Assembly (NCBI GenBank): GCA_905178155.1
Contig: CAJINV010000001.1
Location: forward strand, 8,755,642 to 8,819,641
Direction: 5' to 3'
DNA length: 64,000 nucleotides
Source: Amoebophrya sp. A120
Lineage: Eukaryota; Sar; Dinophyceae; Syndiniales; Amoebophryaceae
A program made the position numbers and the translations under genes. This document shows, in pieces, positions 11,601-21,937 of this stretch. The stretch's first letter is position 1, and the number at the start of each line of letters is the position of its first letter. The notes beneath the pieces were generated by a model. That model saw only the letters and a list, made by a program, of their open reading frames with translations. It searched no databases and was not told where the DNA came from.

Positions 11601-13284
11601 TGGCCAATCAGCAAACAGAACTCGCCGTCGCCACGCTGATGCAGGACCTCTTCCAGAGTCCGCTGTACGACTTGAAAATCAAATTGGAACAGCAGGTGCC
11701 CCAGACTGCGGCGTCAAACGCGACAGCGGCAGTGCCCTTTTTCTTGCAGCAGGTACTTATTTCAGTACGACGTTCTTTGCATAGTAACGTGAAGCCTGCT
11801 AACAAGCCACGATCTACATACGTGCGCGTTGGGGTAAACACGATCCTCGAGTGCGTGTTGTACGAATAGGAGTCGATTGCTTTTCCGTCTTTTTCTCTGC
11901 ACAGTCCTCCTTCTTGCTTCATACTAGTCCTACCTCTCCCGGAGCAAGAAAGAAAAATCTTTTCCCAGGACGCAACGAGCATTCACCATTCGGTAACCAG
12001 CGTAGCGGAGAACAAAGGACAGCCGCTTTACTTGCCGATGTTTGACACCTCGGCCGCAGACCGGGCTCGTGGCCGCGCCACAGCAACGAGTTTCGTCCAG
12101 ACCGGCATGGTATCAACTGTAAAAATGTCTGGGTCTGGAAGACTCATGCTGTTTTTGCATGACACAGAAAGTCTGGCATGGAAGCTCTAGCATCACAGGT
12201 TTCGAGAAGCGTTTGCAATGCCGAATCCGCATGACAAATCCCCCATTTTGGTGATAGAAAGTGGAAACTTTTTGCTGCCTATGCATGTTGAGAGATTTTT
12301 CTGTGATCTGAAATGCGCATCACAAGTTTGTATTCTCCAGACCCAGACATTTTCTACTTTTGATACATGGGTAAAAAGAAGGCGGATACGGTACCGGCAA
12401 ACATTCTGTTCGAGTTCCGCGTGAAGAAAGTACCCATGCAAATTCAACAACTGTTGCAGACCGGGGACATTGCGTCTAAGTGGGATACCATGCGCGGCGT
12501 GGGGGGCATTGACCAGGTGGTTGATGTGAACATCAAAGTGCACGAAAATTGGGCCACCTGGAACCAAACCGTTTTCTTGCCGATCGGGTAAGTACTTTAC
12601 TTGCTACTTGATTTTTTTGTGCTTGTCATGCTAGAAAACGTCTCGACGGACTACTACTCTCTCGAGACGTTTTTTAGCATGACGCTTGGTCAAAGACCGT
12701 CACCGTCTTTCATGACACGGAACTTTTTTTTCCATCCATTGTCACAAAACTGAATGAAAATTTGATGACGAGCTTGAGCAGATTATAACGGGCATGCTAC
12801 CAACATCAATCTAAACAGCCCTGCCTCCTACTCCGACTTCACCAAGGACATCGGGCTCGAGTGGCGCCCCCGCGTGTGCCCGACGCCGAACTTCGACCCT
12901 GCCACCATCTACAGCAAGCAGCAGTGTCTCGATTGCGTCGTTGATTTCTTCCAGACCGCGTACTTTTGCGGCTCGGAGCAAACCTGCCAGGGTTTGTGGA
13001 CGGAGTGCGCGGTGGACTGTCAGCAAAATCCCGCCTGCAAGGCTTTCAACTACAACGGACGCCTCTGTCGGCACGTGATCCCGAAAGATCCCGCGGACAC
13101 CACCTTCACACTGATGGGCGACGGACTGACGCAGTGCGGAACGGCCGACGCGCCCGTGATCGCACAGGGGTGCATGAACTGGTGCACCAAAGCGCCCCCG
13201 ATACCTGCGACGGCGGCAGGAGGTGTGGGACTGCTGCAAACCGCTTTCAGAAAAGCAATTTCCAAAGCCTACAACATTCGATAA
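5634..13284 (+). CDS. Very large low-complexity protein with Cys-rich C-terminus, function unknown
   Basis: Reconstructed exons are 5634-5922, 6198-7037, 7180-10832, 10982-11752, 11969-12110, 12371-12587 and 12819-13284, giving about 2125 aa in one frame. The 10833-10981, 11753-11968 and 12588-12818 introns are GT-AG. The introns at 5923-6197 and 12111-12370 are introners plus one target duplication. The join 7037/7180 (G|GTTAAG...CTCAG|GC) is the least certain. Most of the protein is Ala/Ser/Pro/Lys-rich and disordered, with poly-Pro near 8300, long Ala/Pro runs near 8820-8940, charged KKDK stretches and a short coiled coil about 10465-10620. The last exons are more ordered: a segment with VKKVPMQIQQLL, then about 12 cysteines with W and N residues in a pattern recalling PAN/apple or EGF-like disulfide modules. 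No secretion signal is visible at the chosen ATG (5634), so the true N-terminus may differ. Not recognised. Confidence 0.65.
5923..6192 (+). mobile_element. Introner IE1 (family 1), 270 bp, in the large low-complexity gene
   Basis: Runs from TATCAAATGTAAAAATG to CATTTTTACATTTGATA, with inverted arms of about 30 bp that match at nearly every position. The flanks are AAACA (5918-5922) and GAACA (6193-6197), an imperfect 5-bp target duplication. Removing 5923-6197 restores the frame (VVPN-KEF). An alternative GT-AG intron 5931-6193 is also in frame and would leave 8 element bases in the mRNA. Confidence 0.9.
12111..12365 (+). mobile_element. Introner IE2 (family 1), 255 bp, in the large low-complexity gene
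   Basis: Starts TATCAACTGTAAAAATG and ends with ACATTTTCTACTTTTGATA; the arms are those of family 1. It is flanked by an exact CATGG duplication (12106-12110, 12366-12370). Removing the element plus one copy gives in-frame QTGM-GKKKAD. The intron can be read as GT...TG, with the G from the duplication and TAT from the element; no in-frame GT-AG choice was seen. Confidence 0.92.
12625..12683. repeat. Intronic hairpin with ~22-bp arms
   Basis: GTCATGCTAGAAAACGTC at 12625 pairs with GACGTTTTTTAGCATGAC ending at 12683, with a loop of about 14 bases, inside the GT-AG intron 12588-12818. It resembles a minimal inverted-repeat element. No target duplication was recognised. Confidence 0.7.
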
Positions 13285-14929
13285 AGTGGAGAAAAAAGCA
13301 AAAATGTTGAGAGCATGTTGTAGGGGTGCGGCATCTGATACCGATTCACCTTTTAGGAGGCGGAGCGGTTGTTCGGCATAGTTGCCAAGCAAAAGAGGAA
13401 AGTAGCACACGTTTTTTCACCAGACAAATCAGCATGGAACTAATGAATAAGTACGGCTCCCTCCACTTCAGGATACTGGTTTCAAGCGAAAGCGAGGTAT
13501 TCCTATTCGCATTCCTCGTAAAAAAAATTATCGTTGCAAGGTATCTATACTCCTACACAAAAGAAAGTCAAGATTTGCCCAAGCGGTGCCGCCCTCAAAG
13601 GGGGCATGATTTTTTTGACAAAAGAAAACAATCAAGAAGAGGTGGGCAAACAAAAGCCACTTCCCGGAAAGGAAAAGCTACATACTTTGACTATCTAATT
13701 TTCAAAAATGAATCATTGAAACAGAATTGACATTGATATTAAGTAAGACCCTATACAACCGAAAGCATGAATGAACGCATGGATTTGAAAAACAAAAGCA
13801 AGGCCAAAATAATCACTGTATAATTTGTGATGAGACAACGAGGAGTAAATGAGTACGAGAACGACTATGGAATGAAAAATCAAATAAGCACTTGCTGCAT
13901 AGATTTTGCAATATTTGCTGCAAGCAGTCGTAGACTGTGTCAGTGCCAGAGTCTTTACTTCGGGCGGCTGCTTTTTTTCTTGATCTGCTGAACTACAGTG
14001 GTGTTCTGCTCCAGGAGTTGATCGTACTGCTGTAAAATATCGACAAGATTGATCTATTTCTTGATCGTGTGGTGCTAATGCTCTGTGCACCTCAGTGTAT
14101 GGTGCAAAACCCTCCACCGGCTACGGTGCAAAATTGATCGTGCGTCTGATTTTTCTTGTTTGAATCGTGAGGCTGTTGCGAAAGAAGTAGAAGATGATCT
14201 GACGATGCGGATCTACTTCTGACGAAGCATTGTTCGTTGTGGAAACCTTCGTCTAATCCTTTGAAGCTTGTGGATATTGCGTTTGCGTCGTACTCCGGCG
14301 ATGTTGAAGAAGGTCTTAGTATGCTCGAAGCTGTAGTTTTTTTTTGCAGTATGTCGAAGCGTGGAAGATCAATATTTTTTGTCATTCCATGACGCGTTCC
14401 ACGGTGCCTCTTCTACCTATGTAACAATGCATGTGTGTACCACTAAAAAATCGAAGCCGATGAAGTTAGACACATGATTTACTTCTACAGCTCGTAGAAG
14501 TTGTGTCTTGGTTGAAGGCAGAATGGAGTGTATGTGAATCACGTGGTTTGATTGATGCCAGAAAGCACTTCTAGGCCCACATCCCTACACTGTATCAGTT
14601 CGCGTTTCGAGGGTAACTGACAAACTGAATGGTTTCCTAGTATTCTTCTAGCACCGGACCAAAATGTTGTTGACGACCTTTCCCATGTCTCGAAAAGCAA
14701 GCAGCAACACAAGGCGAAGACGATCAACGAGAAGCAGCACAACGTCGTCGCGTGGGAGGAGTACCACAAAAGCACCAACAACCATACCTGTAGAAGTGTC
14801 TGCAATAAAGCGGAGTGTCAGCAGGTGGAGCAGACGCGACGGTTTGGGTTTCCAAATTTCCGCAAGCACGAGATAGTCCAAGGCCGGTCCTTGTTGTGCT
14901 CGTTGCTGCAAGAATCCGAAGCCACCACA
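13285..14929. other. Intergenic, no gene seen
   Basis: Short ORFs on both strands lack codon bias or recognisable products, and several contain homopolymer runs. The stretch should hold the 3' end of the large gene and the promoter of the coiled-coil gene. The frame of the next gene is open upstream of its chosen ATG to about 14825. Confidence 0.45.
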
Positions 14930-17900
14930 ATGGCCACTGCGACTGCAGCACCAAGCGCAGCCGCCCCGGCGGTCGAGAGGGTAACCGTGTTGCGCAGCGC
15001 GGCACATGGTGTCTCCGAAAATGTGCTACGACAGCTTGAGGAGGAGAATCTGGAGATGCGTAAAGAATGTGACATCGCGCACATTGAGCTGGCCTCCGCA
15101 TCTCATTTGGTCCGAACCCTCGACGCAGAGACCTTGGAATTAAGAAAACGAATAGCTGAGGTACGTGCGACAAGGGGCACTGTCCACTGATGTTGAGTTT
15201 ATTGTAAATACGTAACCTTGACTGTCATTTCATCAGATAGAACCAGAACCATTTTCCATGTTGAGTTGCTCACTCGGTTTGCAATTCGAGAAAAAAAAAA
15301 CTTCAGCTTGAACCAATGGAGGACAAAGCCCAGAAGGTTGTCGAAGAGAATGTGAAGCTACGAGCCACACTGCAGCGACAAAAGACGACGATTAGAAAAA
15401 TGATGGGCGAAGCTTGTACGTGATTATCATTCATGTTTTTTTTTGATGTGTGGCCGAGTTTGTCTGGTTGTGGACCTTTCTTTTTACAAAAAGCAAAAGG
15501 GAAGCTCGTGCAAATCGAAGGGTTCTCTTTGAATTTTTCGCTTTGCTCAATTTTCTCTACCCACCTGGCAGACGACAGCGACGAAGACGACATTTCGATG
15601 GAAAATCTGAAAGAGGAGCTGCTGTCACTGCAGGAAAAGTTGGCCGAGGTAACCGCAAGAAAGGACGACCTTCTCGCCGAAAACGAAAGACTGATTGCGC
15701 CCGGCCAGGACGACAACGAGCTCGCCACTTTGCGCAGCAAAGTGGAAGGTATTTACTTAAATAGAGTCAGTGTCAGCTGTCATTGATTTGTATTCGTTAG
15801 AAGCGGCCAAGGCTAGTAGGTACACACTACAGGCTCAGGCGTACATCAACTGCGCACCAACTGAGCCCGATTCACGTCCGCCACACAACATTGGCATCGT
15901 ACACGACTGTCACCGTACTTTTCACGACACATGATGACAATAAAAACTATCTTCAGAGCTCGAGAAGGAACTCGCGTCCGGAAATGAGGTTCTGAAAGAA
16001 ACCGAGGAGCAGATCGAGGAGATGTCGAAAACGCTGCCCGAAGTGGAAAACAAGAATCTGGAACTCCACAAGGAACTGCAGCTCCGTATGGCGTTCTCAA
16101 ACATTACATTCTCAACTGTTACATGGATTTGCAATGCAAGAACAGCAACAGTGAAGGCGACAATATTGCAGCTTTCGCATCACAGATTTGCCACAGATTA
16201 TCATGCTGTTTAGCCTTTCTAAAATTTGTCATGCTAATTACCTTGATCAAGTGGAGGCTGATGGCAATTTTGCATGACAAATCCGTGTAACAGTTGAGAA
16301 TGTAACAGTTGAGAACGCCATACTCCGGCTCGAGGCCGAGGAAAATTTGAAGAAGAAGCTCCAGGTATTACAATGAAAAATGCCCCCACCCCCGAACTTG
16401 AAAGCATTTGTATTGCAAACCTTTCCGAATGAAACATTCGCCCTCTTGCATGTATCAGCATCACAGATTTCCGATCGTGAATAGTAAAGATTTGTATTGC
16501 AAAAGATCCCAGCAAGAGCGGTGCTTGTCATGCAAGCGATGCGAAACACGCCTAGACTCTGGATCAGAAAGATTCATAGTACTTTCATGCATGACAAAAA
16601 GTTTTCATTTGGAAACTTCGCATCACAAATGCTTGCAACTTTGGGGGTGGGGGCATTTTTCACTGTAATACCAGGAACTGGGCTACGATCCGGAAAACCT
16701 CGACGGTATCGTCGGCCCTGGTTCCTGCACGACGGCAACGCCGTCTGATCATCAACTTCCCTCGCCCGCGACGGACCTGTCCGCTTCCAGCAGAAGCAAG
16801 GCTATGAGCTCTCCCACAGAGCCGCAGCTGCAGGGGAGTGTCGTGTCAAAAGAAGTTGCTCTGCCCGCTATTCCGGATGACGACCGGTCGTCGATCTCAT
16901 CGGGGATCGGGCGGCTGACAGACGATGATGACGATGATGGGGAGGTAACGCCCACGCAAGAAGCTGTCGCGACCAGCAAGCACTTGGACACAACACCGCA
17001 GAATGCGCCGCCCGGAAACGCGGCTGCTGGGCTGTCTGCGATAGCGCCGCCTACAACAGCAACAGGATCTGGAGCAGCAGAGCAAGACCTTGTTCCTCGT
17101 CCGGTGGTGCTAGAAGAAGCGGCAACGCAAACCTACAGCAGCGATTTTCCGCGTCGAGACTCCGCTCAGTCTCCGCGTCACTCTGAAGGCGTTCTGCGTC
17201 TTCCCGCGGTGCCGCTGCTTACAGGGTCAAGCTCGTCAAGTTCGTCGTCTTCCGTTCTTTCGGGATTGAGTGTGATAGGAGCTCCAACACCTCCACCGGT
17301 TCATCCACAAGATCCGTCCTCATCGTCTAGCGGAATAGTGCTCCTCGGTTCAGTTCCTCCTCTCTCGACGTCTTCACACCAGCAGGAGCAGCAGGAATTC
17401 GATAAGGAGCGGCAGAAGTTTTTGCGAAACGAGCGCAAGTACCAGAAGATCATCAAGGACAGCCTGGAGCACCAGGGTGTGTTAGAAGATCAGCTGCGCG
17501 AACTCAAGGACGTGACATCCAAGCAAATGTCTTCCTTGCGGACCGAGCTACGACAGTATCAGCTGCAGGAACAACAGAAGATAACCTCTACTGTTGCTGG
17601 TACAACTACTGCGACTGCCTCTTCATCTAGCGGTACTAGTCGAGCGCAGCCAATGCGCAGCGCGGCCTGCAACTCCACACAATTCGCTGAGATTCTCGCG
17701 GGTGCGGGGTTGACCGAGCCTGCCGACTGCAAAAATGATCCTAGCTCTGCCTCGTCTTCAGCTTCAGCACAGGAGGTCGCTTCAAACGAACAAGGACGAA
17801 ATAAGAGCTGCACAGAAAGGCAAAGCACAACTTGTTCCAAGGAGCCGCCACCCTCGGACGTTGTATCAGTCGAGCAAGCAGATTTGCGGCGGCGCTACGA

Positions 17901-18264
17901 AGTGTTGCAGCGCTCGCAAGGCATGCTGCTGCAGAGCCATGCGGCGGAGCTCGCGAAGCTGCTCCGTAGCAACGACCAGTTGAAAAATATTCTGCTGCAA
18001 ACGTGCAAAAAGTACGGGGTGCGGAAGCGAGAACTTGCGGAGTTGTGTGCTCTGGATAAGATAACCACGACTGGTGGTACACCTGCACTCATTGTTGATC
18101 AGCACCAGCGGGAACAAGAAACCCTGATAGAGGATAAGAACGCATCTTCCTCCAGCACGACATTACCAGGCGTAGCCGACCGTGCCGCCTCGACCAGTAG
18201 AATGTTGGCGGCAGCTGAACAGGCAAAAGCATCGCCAAAGGGGAAGGAGATGGAGATCACGTGA
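14930..18264 (+). CDS. Coiled-coil protein, function unknown
   Basis: Exons are 14930-15160, 15307-15415, 15572-15748, 15957-16086 (plus target duplication), 16323-16364 and 16675-18264, a 760-aa product. The ATG at 14930 has a good context (CCACAATGG). The first ~230 residues are heptad-rich (LRQLEEENLEMRKE, ELEKELASGNEVLKE, LEAEENLKKKLQ). A Ser-rich linker follows, then two further helical stretches (about 17396-17580 and 17870-18045). There are no enzymatic motifs; a cytoskeletal or basal-body scaffold would fit but cannot be shown. Three introns are GT-AG. The two flanking the 42-43-nt exon are introners IE8 and IE9. The C-terminus is disordered, ending GKEMEIT. Confidence 0.8.
16087..16322 (+). 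mobile_element. Introner IE8, 236 bp, in the coiled-coil gene
   Basis: Termini TATGGCGTTCTCAA and TTGAGAACGCCATA belong to inverted arms of about 45 bp. An exact CTCCG duplication lies at 16082-16086 and 16323-16327. Excision of the element plus one duplication keeps the frame between ELQ-LR and the following RLEAE. The intron would read GT...CC (G of the duplication plus TAT). It contains the words TTGCATGACAAAT and CATCACAGATTT shared with other introners. Confidence 0.9.
16366..16670 (+). mobile_element. Introner IE9, 305 bp, in the coiled-coil gene
   Basis: Termini TATTACAATGAAAAATGCCC and GGGCATTTTTCACTGTAATA lie in arms of about 46 bp. An exact CCAGG duplication lies at 16361-16365 and 16671-16675. 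Here the duplication happens to give a fully canonical intron, G|TATT...CCAG, that is 16365-16674 as GT-AG. The frame reads KKLQ-ELGYDPENL. Confidence 0.92.
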
Positions 18265-19338
18265 AGATCATGGCTCTTGCCGGCTGCTGTTTATTTTCTG
18301 GCGCAGAGAGCAGCGTTCACACGTCACACCCGCAAGTTGTGCGTTGGAAATCGAGAACGGATCATGGCAGCGCCGGCAGACGACGGAAAAAAACTTCGCC
18401 TTTCATTCATGCTTTTCTACCTTTTTCCACTCCTACTCGACCCGTTCTGAGAAACTGTGTACGAAATTATGAATGCATGTGTACGTATAGCGTTAGCGCA
18501 CGAGCAGATTCGGGCTTGCTTGCTTTTTAAGTACTTTTTCCGCGCATCACCTGTTGGTTCTATAGACGGACCCCCTTTTTTGGTTTTTGATGAACCGGGA
18601 TGATAGATTTTGGACAATAACAAATGAACGAAAATTTCTTTGGATCGTAGGAGTCTCTACGTCCTGACGTGGTTTTGTGCAAATGCAGAAAGTGAATGGG
18701 AAAGCAATGAACAACTGAAAAGAGAACTCGAAAAAGCAAGAAGTCCGATTCGCAGGAGGAAGCTCATCGCACGGCGTTGTAATGTGGATCCGCTTCTTGG
18801 AACCACAAGCACAAGGATTTCGTCGCAAATTTGTGTGCATCTGCATCTTGTCACCTGTATTCGTAGAATCTCCCTTTACCTTCACGTAAAAGTAGATTTT
18901 TCTCTATGCCAATCGGAATCGCCATCGTATTGGTAATTCGTAATTCTCTTTTCCATGCTTGTGCTTTACACCATCTCGGCGTACCTACGTACTCCTCGGT
19001 CGATCTTTAACTTTGTTTGCTTTGTTTCTGTCTTTGTCTTCGTGATATTCGTTTCATCGACATTTGGTTTATAAATATCGTTCTCGTCTAATAAAGCGAG
19101 TGGGACAGGTCAAATAGCAGCGAGTGCCGATTGTGAATACAAAAATCGCAGTCGTCTTTGTGGGCGTTTGAGCAATTCGTATTAGCTGTCCAGACCAAGA
19201 TGAATTGATGTATATCTTTCAGATTCAGACCGTGATAGGACACAGACATACGTGCACTATCAAGCTTCATTTCTATTTCTGCAGCAGTGCACACGCAATT
19301 CTATTTCTGCAGCAAACTCGAATTCTTGCCCTATCAAG
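18265..19338. other. Intergenic, no gene seen
   Basis: A moderately AT-rich stretch with short ORFs only. No repeats or recognisable regulatory motif. Confidence 0.45.
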
Positions 19339-20067
19339 ATGCCTGGGATCATCCTTGCGCACGATCGTTTTTTCGATGAACAAGTCGCTCTGCACCATGA
19401 ATGGAGACGTGGCTCCGTCATCTCGATGAGGACCAGGAGTTTGAAAACCAGTTTCGCAACTTCGTGCGACCGAACCAGAGCAAACAGCTCCGCGGTCAGA
19501 AATTTCTTTTTCGGCGACAGTTGCTACTACGACGACCTCCACGACGCCGCCCAAAAAGCAGAAGCCGCTGTCGGTGTTGCCACCGCCTACCACGAAAAGT
19601 CAGCCCCGATTCCCAGAACCTTGCACTACGTGAGCAGTGCTCACAGCGCACTGTCCTGGTACGACAACCTGCACACCGGATCACCCACCGTGTCTGCACT
19701 GCTCATGCGACCGGTTTTGTCGTTGCTGCAAACGCTGCCTTTGAAAATCTTTTGTTACCTCTTGGTCGACCTGCCACTGCACAGCATTAGACTGACCTCA
19801 CACTTAGCCTTACAATCTGCGCAGAACCAAGCGGTCTCGCCCAGATTAGAGCATTTGCTCAAGGGAGCGAACGCGGCGTTGAAAAATATCGACGGTATCG
19901 ACCCTGCAGCGACCGTGTACGTGAAGAAGTGGCGCGCGAATCCTGAGTTCAATAACTACGAAATCCACAGCCAGCACGCTCCGGGAAGAAAAGTACAGCC
20001 GTATTGGCGAAGTCCGTTTGAATGGCTAAGACACTACGACTACACGCCAGGACAGTTTCTTTTTTGA
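19339..20067 (+). CDS. Hypothetical protein, 242 aa
   Basis: Single-exon ORF from ATG 19339 (MPGIILAHDRFFDEQ) to TGA. The frame is also open upstream to an ATG at 19252, giving 271 aa. There is no recognised domain. Residues about 114-150 are hydrophobic (VSALLMRPVLSLLQTLPL, IFCYLLVDLPLHSIRL) and could be one or two membrane helices. The C-terminal part is Trp/Tyr-rich. A second frame is open over 19401-19790, but its Arg-rich product looks like a shadow. It lies just upstream of the alpha-kinase cluster without obvious connection. Confidence 0.5.
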   Translation: MPGIILAHDRFFDEQVALHHEWRRGSVISMRTRSLKTSFATSCDRTRANSSAVRNFFFGDSCYYDDLHDAAQKAEAAVGVATAYHEKSAPIPRTLHYVSSAHSALSWYDNLHTGSPTVSALLMRPVLSLLQTLPLKIFCYLLVDLPLHSIRLTSHLALQSAQNQAVSPRLEHLLKGANAALKNIDGIDPAATVYVKKWRANPEFNNYEIHSQHAPGRKVQPYWRSPFEWLRHYDYTPGQFLF

Positions 20068-20554
20068 GGAAGATCGCATAAAATCATGCGTCCGAACAAA
20101 TTATAGACGCCGGGCTTAGGTAAAGCTAAAGAAACGAATATAGACAAACTCAAACAGAATTCTGCAACAAGTAGCACGGTGGTGTGGGATCTTGTAGAAA
20201 GTACATACTAGTACTACATCTACATGCTGCTGCGCGAGGGGAACCAGTGTGTATTGAGTGTAGGTCTGTTCAAAAGTAGCAGGACGCACACAAAGTGTAG
20301 ACAAGATCATCCTTGCTTTATCCGATTCAAAAACGTAGCAGAAAAGTTCTGTACGAGAGAGAAAACTAAATTGGTACTCTGGTGTACTGTATTTTATCGT
20401 ACTTGAATGATTTTGGCAGGATTAAATCGCACCGGCTCCGCCCGACATTTCATAAATTTTCTTTTTGAAGCTTGTATCGATATGAGGAGTTGATTTTTTA
20501 TTTTTTAGAAGTTTTCACATCTTCTTCTTCAAGACCACGCATCCAAAAAGAAAA
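20068..20554. other. Intergenic, promoter side of the first alpha-kinase gene
   Basis: AT-rich stretch, T-rich just before the ATG (TTTTTATTTTTTAG near 20495-20509). That motif could be an acceptor of a 5'-UTR intron. No gene seen. Confidence 0.4.
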
Positions 20555-21937
20555 ATGATTGGCAACGGCGAGGCATATGCAAACCGAAACCCGGATAGCA
20601 GAAACACGTTCTACGACACGACAATCGGCGAAGGAAAATACAAGAGTGTTGGAGACGGGAGGTATCATAACGGGGAGCCATGCGTTTGCAAGTTTCTCAA
20701 GACGGGCACCACGTTTAGTGACGATTGCTTCCTCGATGACGTAAAAAATGCTGAAGCAGCTTTGCCGTACATCGCTGGATTTCATGAATATGTGCGAAAG
20801 TCCTTGCCGCAGTATGCAGGGAGCATATCGATCAAGGTTAACATACCCGAAGTCTGGTCGCAGTCTAGTAACGGCTGGGGAAAGGGACAAAAGTTTCTGG
20901 TCGAACCCTTAGTGCCGAACTTTCAGAAGTTCAACAGTAATTCCGGGGCTGCAGACACAACTGCCGAAGTAGCACAGGCACTCAGTCACTACAGCTATCA
21001 CGTTTCTGATGGTCGCGAGCTGCTCTGTGATTTGCAGGGTGGGAAGATTGGAAACTCCTACATACTCTCGGATGTCGTAATTATGAGCGCGGACAAGAAG
21101 TACGGCAACACCGATCTTGGCTTGCCGGGAATCGAAAACTTCTGCGCCGAGCACGAATGCGGCCGGTTTTGTAGCAGAGAGTGGAAAAATTGGAGCAACG
21201 CCAAGCGCCGCTACCAGCCAGTTATGTCCACAACAATCACCCTCGACGTCGCTCATGTTCCCACTCCGCACACGAACAGGCAACACGTGCGCGAATTTCC
21301 TTGCGATATTCTGTTTACGCAAAACAGCATCAAGGGCCAGGTACTTCACTGGTTGGGCAAAAATGAATGGATTTCCGCGTTTTCGTGCTGTCCACAGTTT
21401 GTGTTGTTGTTAGTGTTTGGATGGAAAAATAAGTATACTTTACACTCACGACATGGACTTCTTGGACTTTTGCTGTCAGAAATCTTGATGCGTAGTACTG
21501 ATATAAAAATGATTGAAGCGAATACGAAAACTCAGTTTCAAGACGGCAGAACGCTTCTGGATACCGCGTTGGAGCTCGCCCGGCAAGACATTCAAAAGCG
21601 CGATATTCCGATGATTACTGCAGTCCGCTACCAGGGAGATTTATGGACGCTCGACAATCGTCGACTTGCAGTGTTTCGTCTGCTGCAGATGGCGAACAAG
21701 CTCCACAAAATCAAGGTGGAAGTGGTTTCCTTTGATCGGGTTGAGGACGAGTTCAATCGAAAATGGGACGGCGCCAACGGTCACACGATAGCCATCCGAC
21801 AAACCAACTATGTCATTGGGCGGAGCGAGTCAAGCACACAGTATCCTGGGTTGGCGCAGATCCGGAACACCTATCCAAGCGAGAGCTCGACGGACGCAGC
21901 GCTTTCCATCTTCCTGGGTACGCTAGTCGACAATTAG
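20555..21937 (+). CDS. Alpha-kinase fused to a ParB/sulfiredoxin-like DNRRL domain (copy A)
   Basis: Exons 20555-21340 and 21536-21937, 395 aa. Residues 24-210 form an atypical (alpha) kinase: GEGKYKSV glycine-rich start, CVCKFLK with the ATP lysine near K46, EPLVPNFQKFNSNSG (117-131), DLQGG (159-163), LSDVVIMS, YGNTDLG (D187) and the zinc signature GIENFCAEHECGRFC with H200, C202 and C206. Residues 250-395 carry the FTQNSIKGQ...DGRTL...IPMITAVRYQGDLWTLDNRRLAVFRLL pattern of the ParB/sulfiredoxin-like fold. The intron 21341-21535 is GT-AG, phase 0, and sits between the two domains as in both paralogues. It is 195 nt and free of in-frame stops, so retention would insert 65 residues. The kinase probably phosphorylates Ser/Thr in helical segments, as in the MHCK/eEF2K family; the role of the C-terminal domain is unknown. 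Confidence 0.88.
   Translation: MIGNGEAYANRNPDSRNTFYDTTIGEGKYKSVGDGRYHNGEPCVCKFLKTGTTFSDDCFLDDVKNAEAALPYIAGFHEYVRKSLPQYAGSISIKVNIPEVWSQSSNGWGKGQKFLVEPLVPNFQKFNSNSGAADTTAEVAQALSHYSYHVSDGRELLCDLQGGKIGNSYILSDVVIMSADKKYGNTDLGLPGIENFCAEHECGRFCSREWKNWSNAKRRYQPVMSTTITLDVAHVPTPHTNRQHVREFPCDILFTQNSIKGQVLHWLGKNEWISAFSCCPQFVLLLVFGWKNKYTLHSRHGLLGLLLSEILMRSTDIKMIEANTKTQFQDGRTLLDTALELARQDIQKRDIPMITAVRYQGDLWTLDNRRLAVFRLLQMANKLHKIKVEVVSFDRVEDEFNRKWDGANGHTIAIRQTNYVIGRSESSTQYPGLAQIRNTYPSESSTDAALSIFLGTLVDN

Noticed and set aside
12193-12567. 124-aa minus-strand ORF across IE2 and the following exon
   Set aside because: It runs through the inverted-repeat element and mirrors a coding exon; shadow.
19401-19790. 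129-aa ORF in a second frame over the 242-aa hypothetical gene
   Set aside because: Arg/Gln-rich product with no features; the 242-aa frame is longer and has hydrophobic segments.
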